This document shows positions 7,375 through 14,527 of a stretch of 42,226 nucleotides of DNA, piece after piece. The position numbers and the translations under genes are program-made. The notes beneath the pieces were generated by a model. That model ran no database searches and had not been told where the DNA came from. It saw only the letters and a list, made by a program, of their open reading frames with translations. Positions within the stretch are counted from its first letter, which is position 1. Each line of letters opens with the position of its first letter. The DNA lies in assembly GCA_016763795.1 (NCBI GenBank), contig JAESTF010000345.1, forward strand, positions 1-42,226. Direction: 5' to 3'. This stretch comes from Flavobacteriales bacterium. GTDB lineage: Bacteria; Bacteroidota; Bacteroidia; Flavobacteriales_E; Vicingaceae.

Positions 7375-10212
7375 TTACTTAATTATCAATTTCTGACTGT
7401 AGATTTGATTTTCTGATGTTGCAGTAATTAAGTATATGCCCGCAGGAATAGCTGCATCAATCGGGACCCCAATTAATTGATCTCCTTCTATATTTAATAG
7501 AATTTTAGAATAAAACTCTTTCCCTGTAATATCTCGTAAAACAACTATTAATTCTGATTCAAAAACATCTCTAAAATCAACGATAAGCTCTTCCCCAATT
7601 CTTATCGGATTAGGAAATACACTAAGTGTTCCTTTAGAAATATTTATTTCAAATTCTACAGGAACAATATTGGAATACGAAAAGTCCCCATTAAAATCTG
7701 TCTGCTTTAAACGGTAATACGACACACCTCCTAAAGGTTCATAATCAGTATCAAAATACGTTATCGTTTGATTACTATTTCCAGCACCACTAACATTCAT
7801 TATCTCTTTCCAATTTTTAGCATCACCACTTCTCTCTATGGTAAAATAATCGTTATTTATTTCTGTCGATGTAACCCATTTTAAGTCTATCTTTTCCTCA
7901 TTTTTATTTGCCTCAAAATTGATTAATTTTATAGGAAGAGGTACTCCTGAAGAACCAAGAATAAATTCTGTACCCTGTGCCGTTGCAATCAATGTATTTG
8001 CACCTGTATTGAGTGTTGCACCTGTATTTGTCCATGTAACATCAGCATTATTATCTCTCTTAAAGAGCTCTACAGTTGGTTCACTGACAGTTCCAACATG
8101 TGTATTTCCTGAATAATTATATGTTGCTGTATAGGTTGCTGTAGCATCATTAACTTTAAACACTCCAAAATATCGGTTATTAGAACCTAGTCCTACTATT
8201 CCTGTGGTAACAATAGGAACTGTATTTACATAATAAACATGCACTCCTGCAGGACTTCCACTTACATTATCTACAGTTAAACTTTCTCCACCACAGTATG
8301 TCTGCGTTAGTGATTGTCCTCCCCAACTTCCTGGATAAAGATAAGTGCTATTATCTCCTATTGCGGCACCTGATGCTGTCCAAGTAGGGCCATTATTTAA
8401 TACTCCATCTAAACTATTTGTTGTTAAATCAGCTAGCTTTACTCCTACACCATCATCAAATCGATAATAAGCTACTAAACCCGTTTCTGAACCAATTAAT
8501 TTACTACACATCTTATTTCTTACTTCAGTTTGAGTTCTTGCTTCATTCCAAATTCTTAACTCCTCAATTTGTCCATCATAATTACTAACATAACCTTGAC
8601 CTATATAAATTGGATTTCCTCCTGCTGTAGCCGCTGCATAAGTTGCATTCGTCTGACTAGTTAATACTCCATTGATATACCAATACAACCTCATATTCGT
8701 TAAATCCCTAACTATTGCAATATGGTTCCATTCATTTAGATTAAGAGATGCTCCACTACCAAACCCTTGATAAGGAAACCCATTAACACCACTTGTTCCG
8801 TAATAAAAACTTAATGCCCCACTCGTTTCTTGAGTTATTGTTCCTTCCCCACCATAAGCTTTTGCATAAGGATTTTTTCTACTTGAAAAATTATCAGGTT
8901 TTAACCACATTTCTATGGTCATATCTCCTGTAATTTGTAATTGAGTAGGATTACCTAAAGCAACATAATCATTAGAACCATCAAAATCTAATGCACTTAA
9001 CGACCCACTAGCATTATTAATAATAATAGTATCTCCATCAGAACAACCTCCACCATCATTCACATCTACCCAATACTGAGCAGATGTACTTACAGTAATT
9101 ATCTGAGTTGTTGCCCCTGTACTCCATAAGTAATTTGTGTACCCTATTCCAGCATCTAATGTAATTGATGCTGTACCACAAGCAAAAACTGTATCATTAC
9201 CTAAATCTACACCAGAACCTCCACCTATCGTTGCTGTTACAGTAACTCTAGGGCTTTCACATGTAGGACATTGGTAATCATAATCTGCAACGAGCCAATC
9301 ACTTGAAGCATCCATATTCATTAGAACTCCATGGTTTGCATTTATTGTTAAGTCCGTTGCTATTGCAGAACCTGCTCCATCATTAAATTGATAATAAGCT
9401 GCTAACCCTGCTTCCGCACCCGTTAAACACAGCCCCTTATTTAATTGTATTTGGGACTGTCCTCTTACAATATTCCACACTCTTAACTCCTCTATTTGTC
9501 CATCATAATTATTAACATAACCTTGGCCTATATAAATCGGATTTCCTCCTGCTGTAGCCGCAGCATAATTAGCATTCGTCTGATTAGTTAATACTCCATT
9601 AATGTACCAATACAACCTCATATTCGTTAAATCTCTAACTATTGCAATATGATTCCACACCCCTAAATTAAGAGATGCTGCTGTATTAAAACCTTGATAA
9701 GGAGTCGAATTCCCTCCGTTTGTCCCATAATAATAATTTAAAGTACCATTTGGTTCTTGAGTAATTGTTCCTTCTCCACCATAAGCTTTTGCATAAGGGT
9801 TTTTTCTATTTGAAAAATTATCAGGTTTTAACCACATTTCTATGGTCATATCTCCTGTAATTTGTAATTGAGTAGGATTACCTAAAGCAACATAATCATT
9901 AGAACCATCAAAATCTAATCCATAATTAGTGTCTGCAGCTGCCACATAATATGCAGTAGTAGATAAAATATGTGCTGTGTTAAAAGCAGCACCAGAACCT
10001 AAGTAGTTTCCCCCAGTAAGAGCATCATACCAGCTGTAATAACCCGTAGATCCTGAGGCTCCCAACGAAACAACCCCTGCAGACAGCTTACAACCATCAA
10101 CACCTGTTGGGACTACAACGGGGCACTGCGCCATCATGTTAAAAGAAAAAAATAACAAGTTAATTATTATAAAAATATGTTTTTGATAATTCTTTAGTAA
10201 AGATATTTCCAT
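7375..10212 (-). CDS. Secreted protein with two LamG-like domains and type IX sorting domain
   Basis: A 945-aa predicted surface protein. Signal peptide 1-28, then Gln29. An Ig-like segment near 30-97 contains YYSWYDALTGGNYLG. Two LamG/concanavalin-like domains (about 98-295 and 405-605) each begin LDFDGSNDYVALGNP and contain GDMTIEMWLKP and YDGQIEELR. Between them lies a CxDGD-type Ig/SprB-like stretch (LWSTGATTQIITVS). The C-terminus has a fibronectin-like part and a type A sorting domain (FPNPIRIGEEL, ending YSQKLIIK). Likely role is adhesion or glycan binding at the cell surface, inferred from LamG. The two LamG units are near-identical at DNA level. Confidence 0.9.
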   Translation of the reverse strand: MEISLLKNYQKHIFIIINLLFFSFNMMAQCPVVVPTGVDGCKLSAGVVSLGASGSTGYYSWYDALTGGNYLGSGAAFNTAHILSTTAYYVAAADTNYGLDFDGSNDYVALGNPTQLQITGDMTIEMWLKPDNFSNRKNPYAKAYGGEGTITQEPNGTLNYYYGTNGGNSTPYQGFNTAASLNLGVWNHIAIVRDLTNMRLYWYINGVLTNQTNANYAAATAGGNPIYIGQGYVNNYDGQIEELRVWNIVRGQSQIQLNKGLCLTGAEAGLAAYYQFNDGAGSAIATDLTINANHGVLMNMDASSDWLVADYDYQCPTCESPRVTVTATIGGGSGVDLGNDTVFACGTASITLDAGIGYTNYLWSTGATTQIITVSTSAQYWVDVNDGGGCSDGDTIIINNASGSLSALDFDGSNDYVALGNPTQLQITGDMTIEMWLKPDNFSSRKNPYAKAYGGEGTITQETSGALSFYYGTSGVNGFPYQGFGSGASLNLNEWNHIAIVRDLTNMRLYWYINGVLTSQTNATYAAATAGGNPIYIGQGYVSNYDGQIEELRIWNEARTQTEVRNKMCSKLIGSETGLVAYYRFDDGVGVKLADLTTNSLDGVLNNGPTWTASGAAIGDNSTYLYPGSWGGQSLTQTYCGGESLTVDNVSGSPAGVHVYYVNTVPIVTTGIVGLGSNNRYFGVFKVNDATATYTATYNYSGNTHVGTVSEPTVELFKRDNNADVTWTNTGATLNTGANTLIATAQGTEFILGSSGVPLPIKLINFEANKNEEKIDLKWVTSTEINNDYFTIERSGDAKNWKEIMNVSGAGNSNQTITYFDTDYEPLGGVSYYRLKQTDFNGDFSYSNIVPVEFEINISKGTLSVFPNPIRIGEELIVDFRDVFESELIVVLRDITGKEFYSKILLNIEGDQLIGVPIDAAIPAGIYLITATSENQIYSQKLIIK
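8554..8992 (-). repeat. 439-bp internal direct repeat, copy 1 (LamG unit nearer the C-terminus)
   Basis: Aligns without length change to 9481-9919. The last 110 bases (8883-8992) are identical to 9810-9919; the rest differs by scattered substitutions. It encodes part of the second LamG domain. Confidence 0.9.
9481..9919 (-). repeat. 439-bp internal direct repeat, copy 2 (LamG unit nearer the N-terminus)
   Basis: Partner of 8554-8992, same length, 110 bases identical at one end (9810-9919). Suggests intragenic duplication with recent gene conversion, and is a spot where assemblies may collapse or recombine. Confidence 0.9.
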
Positions 10213-10226
10213 AGGAAAACTGTATT

Positions 10227-10256
10227 AATACGTAGTTACAATACGTGAAAATACGT
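10227..10256 (-). promoter_or_regulatory. Three CGTATT motifs upstream of the LamG protein gene
   Basis: On the minus strand ACGTATT occurs three times (plus-strand AATACGT at 10227, 10240 and 10250), spaced 13 and 10 bases, the same two spacings seen upstream of the secreted protein at 2144. The nearest copy ends 14 bases before the start codon. Function not shown. Confidence 0.4.
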
Positions 10257-10312
10257 ATTATATAAAAAATAGTTACATTTTTCTACATAAGAAATAAGAA
10301 CTTAATATTATT

Positions 10313-10320
10313 TAAATTTG
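10313..10320 (+). promoter_or_regulatory. Predicted -7 box of uvrC
   Basis: TAAATTTG fits the Bacteroidota -7 consensus TAnnTTTG exactly. No clear TTTG is seen 17-23 bases upstream. The GTG start of uvrC is only 5 bases downstream, so the transcript may have little or no leader. Confidence 0.5.
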
Positions 10321-10325
10321 CTATT

Positions 10326-12119
10326 GTGCAAAAACTCGAATTAAAGAATATCATTAAAACGCTTCCCAACAAACCTGGAATTTATCAATATTACAATTCT
10401 GAAGGAACAATTCTTTACATAGGAAAAGCCAAAGCACTTAAAAAGAGAGTTTCATCATATTTTACTAAAAATCATGAAAATGGTAAAACAGCTATTTTGG
10501 TAAAACAAATTGCAGACATTAAAACCATTGTAGTTGAAACGGAAATTGAAGCTCTTCTATTAGAGAACAATCTCATTAAAAAATACCAACCCAAGTACAA
10601 TATTTTACTGAAAGATGATAAAACTTACCCCTGGATTTGCATAAAAAACGAGCGTTTTCCTAGAATTTTTTCTACTCGTAATATTGTGAAAGATGGTTCT
10701 GATTATTTTGGGCCTTATGCTTCGGTTAAAATGATGAATACTGTTCTCACTTTAATTAGAGAGTTATATCCATTAAGAAACTGCAACTATAACTTATCTA
10801 AAGAAAACATAGCTTCTCAAAAATTTAAAGTTTGTTTAGAATACCATATCGGTAATTGTAAAGGTCCGTGTGTTAATGAACAAAATGAGGAAGATTATGA
10901 TATCTCTATTACTCATATTAAATCCATCATTAAAGGGAATATCAATAGTGTTACGAAACACTTAAAACCCTTAATGCATTCATATTCTAACAATTTACAG
11001 TTTGAAAAAGCGCAACTCCTAAAAGAACGAATAGAAATCTTAGAAAAATACCAAAGTAAATCAGTAATAGTTAGTCCAACGATAAATGATGTAGATGTTT
11101 TCTCTATTATTTCTGACGAAAAATATGGCTTTGTAAACTATCTAAAAGTAATAAACGGAGCGATTATTCAAGGACACACTATAGAATTAAAAAAGAAATT
11201 AGACGAAACTGACGATACTTTATTACAAATTGGAATAGCTGAACTCCGTCAACGATTTGAAAGCAATTCTAAAGAAGTAATTGTCCCTTTTAAACCTGAA
11301 TTAGAAGATGATAATATTCGATTTCTAGTCCCCCTAAGAGGAGATAAAAAAAAGCTCTTAGAATTATCTGAGCGAAATGCTAAATACTACCGCTTAGAAC
11401 GAAACAAACAAAAAGCCAACATAAGCCCAACCAAACATTCTGACAGGATTTTAGAACGTATGCAAAAGGATTTACGAATGAAAGTAAAACCCGTACACAT
11501 TGAATGTTTTGACAACTCTAATATACAGGGAACAAACCCTGTTTCTGCTTGCGTAGTTTTTAAAGATGCCAAGCCAAGTAAAAAAGATTACCGCCACTTT
11601 AACATTAAAACAGTTGAAGGTCCTGATGATTTCGCATCAATGACAGAAGTGATTTACAGAAGGTATAAACGATTATTGGATGAAAAACAACCATTACCTC
11701 AACTCATCATTATAGATGGAGGGAAAGGGCAATTAAGTGCATCTCTAAAAAGTATTGATAAGTTAGGTTTACGCGGAAAAATAACCATAATCGGTATCGC
11801 CAAAAAATTAGAAGAAATCTATTTCCCTGGAGATTCAATCCCTTTATATATCGATAAAAAATCGGAATCATTAAAGGTTATTCAGTATTTGAGAAATGAA
11901 GCACATCGTTTTGGAATTACCCATCACAGAAACAAAAGAAGTAAAGCGGCAATTACTTCTGAATTAGATAAAATTGGAGGAATAGGTTATAAAACAGCTC
12001 AACAGCTCTTATGGAAATTTAAATCTGTTGCTCGGATAAAAAAAACAACATTACAAGAACTAGAAGCTACTATTAGTAAAAAAAGAGCGAAAGTAGTTTT
12101 TGATTTTTTCACTAAATGA
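10326..12119 (+). CDS. uvrC: UvrABC excinuclease subunit C
   Basis: The dual-incision nuclease of nucleotide excision repair, cytoplasmic, acting after UvrA/UvrB. 597 aa, the usual length. Domains in order: GIY-YIG nuclease (about 12-95, with PGIYQYY and ILYIGKAKALKKR), a Cys-containing linker (CLEYHIGNCKGPC near 170-182), UVR domain for UvrB contact (about 200-235), the RNase H-like second nuclease (HIECFDNSN, IIIDGGKGQL), and C-terminal helix-hairpin-helix. It starts at GTG 10326; no in-frame ATG fits the conserved N-terminus. It ends in TGA, overlapping the next gene by 4 bases (ATGA). Confidence 0.97.
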   Translation: MQKLELKNIIKTLPNKPGIYQYYNSEGTILYIGKAKALKKRVSSYFTKNHENGKTAILVKQIADIKTIVVETEIEALLLENNLIKKYQPKYNILLKDDKTYPWICIKNERFPRIFSTRNIVKDGSDYFGPYASVKMMNTVLTLIRELYPLRNCNYNLSKENIASQKFKVCLEYHIGNCKGPCVNEQNEEDYDISITHIKSIIKGNINSVTKHLKPLMHSYSNNLQFEKAQLLKERIEILEKYQSKSVIVSPTINDVDVFSIISDEKYGFVNYLKVINGAIIQGHTIELKKKLDETDDTLLQIGIAELRQRFESNSKEVIVPFKPELEDDNIRFLVPLRGDKKKLLELSERNAKYYRLERNKQKANISPTKHSDRILERMQKDLRMKVKPVHIECFDNSNIQGTNPVSACVVFKDAKPSKKDYRHFNIKTVEGPDDFASMTEVIYRRYKRLLDEKQPLPQLIIIDGGKGQLSASLKSIDKLGLRGKITIIGIAKKLEEIYFPGDSIPLYIDKKSESLKVIQYLRNEAHRFGITHHRNKRSKAAITSELDKIGGIGYKTAQQLLWKFKSVARIKKTTLQELEATISKKRAKVVFDFFTK

Positions 12120-12676
12120 TACAAGAAAACAAACAATACAGTAAAGAAGATTTTGCAAAATTAAAACTAGCTAATCAATACGATTGCTGCACTTTTATTG
12201 ATTGTACTTTTGAAAACGTACAACTCTCAAACATTACTTTTATTGAATGTAAATTTATAAACTGTAACCTCAGTAACATTAAAATTAATGTATCAGCATT
12301 TAAAGATGTTCTATTTAAAAAATGTAAACTTCTTGGTGTAAACTTTAACGATTCTAATCCCTTTTTACTCCATTTCACTTTTATCGAATGTGATTTAACG
12401 TTAGCTTCGTTTTATCGATTAGAGATTAAAAACACAACATTTAAAAACTGTAACCTGCAAGAAGTCGATTTTACCGAATCTATCTTAATACAATCAGTGT
12501 TCCACAACTGTGATTTATCAAAAGCTATTTTTGAAAATTCAAATCTAGAAAAAGTTAATTTTTCATCTGCGTATAATTTCAATATCAACCCTGAGATAAA
12601 CAATATTAAAAAAGCTCAATTTTCTAAAGAAAACATTGAAGGGCTTTTAAACCATTTACAAATTAGGATAAATTAA
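12116..12676 (+). CDS. Pentapeptide-repeat protein
   Basis: A 186-aa protein built of A(D/N)LXX-like five-residue repeats with unusually many Cys at the fourth position (FIDCTFENV, FIECKFINCNLSN, FKKCKLLGVNF, FKNCNLQEVDF), predicting a right-handed quadrilateral beta-helix. The C-terminal helix (KENIEGLLNHLQIRI) is the usual dimer-type cap of Qnr-like proteins. Qnr proteins protect DNA gyrase, but similarity here is only of fold, so a role in quinolone protection is not claimed. Translation is coupled to uvrC through a 4-base overlap. Confidence 0.85.
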   Translation: MIQENKQYSKEDFAKLKLANQYDCCTFIDCTFENVQLSNITFIECKFINCNLSNIKINVSAFKDVLFKKCKLLGVNFNDSNPFLLHFTFIECDLTLASFYRLEIKNTTFKNCNLQEVDFTESILIQSVFHNCDLSKAIFENSNLEKVNFSSAYNFNINPEINNIKKAQFSKENIEGLLNHLQIRIN

Positions 12677-12762
12677 AAATCCTGTGAAAAATACTGAAAA
12701 GATTACATCACTTTAAAACCAAAATGAGTTCATTTCTAAATATAATTTGAAATCACTCTTTT

Positions 12763-12788
12763 ATTAAAGTTGTATATACAACTTTAAT
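12763..12788. promoter_or_regulatory. 26-bp perfect palindrome, likely MarR operator
   Basis: Every base from 12763 to 12788 pairs with its mirror; the centre is TTGTATATACAA (12770-12781). It ends 16 bases before the ATG of the MarR-family gene, where bound protein would cover its promoter. Size and symmetry suit a MarR dimer site, so autorepression is likely. Confidence 0.75.
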
Positions 12789-12804
12789 TCACTTGCTTTG
12801 TTCT

Positions 12805-13230
12805 ATGGAATTCAAAAACATACAAAAATTCAACCCCCGAGAGTGTATTTCGGGAAAAATAATGCGCTTAAATAGACTAACTGCAAACGTATTTAGAAAA
12901 CATCTATCTCCATTTAATATTACTGATAGTCAACTCACTTTACTTTTTATCCTTTCTAAAAAAGAGAAGTGCAATCAAAAAGAAATAAGTGATATTGCCA
13001 AGCTCGAAAAATCTTCTTTAAACAGAAATTTAACTCGTTTAATCGAAAAAGGTTTTGTCACTAAAAAAGAGTTCCCATTATTACAACTTACCCTCTCTGG
13101 AAAAGTATTTGTAAATGACATTATTCCTGAATGGGGAAAAGCAATGAACGAAATAAAAGAACTGATTTCGGAAGAAGGATTAAACGGAATAAATATAGCA
13201 TTAGATAATCTATCTAAAAACTCAACATAA
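12805..13230 (+). CDS. MarR-family transcriptional regulator
   Basis: A 141-aa winged-helix regulator. I start it at ATG 12805 (MEFKNIQKF); a TTG 12 bases earlier is also in frame but weaker. The helix-turn-helix (CNQKEISDIAKLEKSSLNRN, about residues 56-75) is followed by the wing region (LIEKGFVTKKEF). MarR proteins bind as dimers to palindromes and release DNA on ligand binding or oxidation. A 26-bp palindrome lies just upstream. The ligand and other targets are unknown; the membrane protein downstream, beyond a folded repeat, could be a target but is not clearly in the same operon. Confidence 0.88.
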   Translation: MEFKNIQKFNPRECISGKIMRLNRLTANVFRKHLSPFNITDSQLTLLFILSKKEKCNQKEISDIAKLEKSSLNRNLTRLIEKGFVTKKEFPLLQLTLSGKVFVNDIIPEWGKAMNEIKELISEEGLNGINIALDNLSKNST

Positions 13231-13236
13231 AAATAT

Positions 13237-13341
13237 TGTCAGTTCGAGTGGTTTTCGTAGAAAACTGTATCGAGAACCAATGATTTTATTAAACTGTTGT
13301 TTTCGATACAAAATTCTTACAGAATTTCACTCGAACTGACA
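13237..13341. repeat. Intergenic multi-arm palindromic element 1
   Basis: Outer stem 13237-13250 / 13328-13341 (TGTCAGTTCGAGTG and its complement, 14 bp perfect). Directly inside: hairpin 13251-13265 (GTTTTC-GTA-GAAAAC), stem 13266-13273 / 13303-13310 (TGTATCGA / TCGATACA) and hairpin 13311-13327 (AAATTCT-TAC-AGAATTT). The four helices meet with no unpaired base at the junction. It lies between two + genes and could also end the MarR transcript. Resembles TGTCA-ended intergenic repeats I recall from Flavobacteriia; copy number not checked. Confidence 0.85.
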
Positions 13342-13369
13342 TTTCAAACATTTATATTAAAAACAATTA

Positions 13370-14083
13370 ATGATGATTTTACAGCTTGGATACCTCGGAC
13401 TAACAACATTAATGGTAATTCTTATTTCCATTATGGGAAAAAATGCAATTGACAAAACCGTTTCTGATAAAAAAACAAGAAAGAAAAAGCTTTTCCTTTT
13501 AGTGGGAGGACTAATTCTCTGGCAACTCTATCAATTAGCAATTGGGACCTCAGGTTTCCTCACTGATTTCTCTTTACCTCCAAGGTTTTTATTCTGCTTA
13601 GTATTACCTGCATTTTTATTTACAGGTGTATTCTTAACCAAAAATAGAAAAAAAGACTGGATCATGGCTATTCCAGAGAGCTGGTTAACCTACATTCAAT
13701 CCTTTAGAATTCTAGTAGAAATTCTCTTTATCTTTTCTGTTTCTGCAGGCGTGCTTCACCCTACTGTAACGATAGAAGGTTATAATTTTGACATGATATT
13801 TGGAGCATCAGCGTTAATAATGTGGTTATTCACCTATAAAATAAAACTCATTCCTAAACCAATTTTAATACTTTGGAACTATTTAGGGATAACTATTTTA
13901 ATGTCAGTCATCTTCTTATTTGTCAGCGCTGTTTACTTTCCTAATATTTGGGGAGAAACTGAAATGATGCCAACGGAATTTGCAAAAGCTCCTTATGTTT
14001 TGGTAGCAGGATTTTTGATGCCTTCTGCAATTTTTATTCATGTTTTGTCTATTATTAGGCTAAGGAGAGAGTTACATAAATAA
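13370..14083 (+). CDS. Unknown multi-spanning membrane protein
   Basis: A 237-aa inner-membrane protein with about seven hydrophobic segments (first: LGYLGLTTLMVILISIM; last: PYVLVAGFLMPSAIFIHVLSI), a basic loop KKTRKKK after the first, and a basic tail RLRRELHK. I do not recognise the family. ATG 13370 is the first start after the folded element. It may be linked to the MarR gene 140 bases upstream, but the intervening structure could terminate transcription. Confidence 0.7.
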   Translation: MMILQLGYLGLTTLMVILISIMGKNAIDKTVSDKKTRKKKLFLLVGGLILWQLYQLAIGTSGFLTDFSLPPRFLFCLVLPAFLFTGVFLTKNRKKDWIMAIPESWLTYIQSFRILVEILFIFSVSAGVLHPTVTIEGYNFDMIFGASALIMWLFTYKIKLIPKPILILWNYLGITILMSVIFLFVSAVYFPNIWGETEMMPTEFAKAPYVLVAGFLMPSAIFIHVLSIIRLRRELHK

Positions 14084-14156
14084 CACGTTTACGAGAGATC
14101 GAGAATTTAGAAAAAAAATAAAATCTAATCTCCAAACCATTAATTACCTCAATTAA

Positions 14157-14265
14157 AAGTGATAAATTCGCTCAACAACATATAAGAAACATTAAAACGT
14201 TTCCAATAAGAACGTTGAGCGAACCACTTCAAAAACTCCCATAGAGCGAAGGAATTCTCTTCGCT
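14157..14265. repeat. Inverted repeats in the 444-bp gap before acnB's end
   Basis: TTCGCTCAAC (14167-14176) and GTTGAGCGAA (14214-14223) form a perfect 10-bp inverted pair, flanked by AAGTG/CACTT, with GAAAC/GTTTC inside. A second hairpin, AGCGAAG/CTTCGCT (14245-14251 / 14259-14265), follows. The gap 14084-14527 holds these, a terminator and palindromic element 2; I see no gene in it. Confidence 0.55.
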
Positions 14266-14380
14266 ATGTCCCGACAATCATCGGTAGCGAATTCAGATTG
14301 CTTACCTTTTCAAAGTACATTATTTTTTTCATGCTCCCGCATTCAAAACGCGCTTTTCAAGACTTTATGAAGCTTCCGAA

Positions 14381-14425
14381 AAACAAAGAAAAGCCCAACT
14401 CTATGAGTTGGGCTTTTCTTTGTTT
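14381..14425. terminator. Strong bidirectional terminator
   Basis: A 21-bp perfect stem (14381-14401 / 14405-14425) with a TAT loop; the core is AAAAGCCCAACTC. The stem is A-rich on one side and T-rich on the other, so it can work for the + membrane gene and for acnB on the minus strand. Confidence 0.85.
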
Positions 14426-14426
14426 G

Positions 14427-14525
14427 TGTCATCTTCAGCTTGACTGGAGATCTTTTAGATTCTTCACTTCGATTTGTTATACACTTCGACAAGCTCAGTG
14501 TGACAAATCATCGTTCTAAATGACA
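14427..14525. repeat. Intergenic multi-arm palindromic element 2
   Basis: Outer arms TGTCAT (14427-14432) and ATGACA (14520-14525). Arm one: ATCTTCAG / CTGGAGAT (14431-14438 / 14444-14451, one G-T pair). Last arm: GATTTGT / ACAAATC (14471-14477 / 14503-14509) with ACACT / AGTGT inside (14481-14485 / 14497-14501). It sits directly behind the acnB stop. It contains CTTCGACAAGCTCAGTG, a repeat core familiar from Bacteroidota intergenic regions. Confidence 0.65.
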
Positions 14526-14527
14526 AC

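Noticed and set aside
12116-12676. Quinolone-resistance (Qnr) determinant
   Set aside because: Only the pentapeptide fold is shared; the Qnr-specific loops are not recognisable.
13237-13341. tRNA gene (because of the cloverleaf outline)
   Set aside because: No anticodon arm of 5 bp with a 7-base loop, no T-loop GTTCRA context in place and no acceptor layout; arms are perfect palindromes of repeat type.
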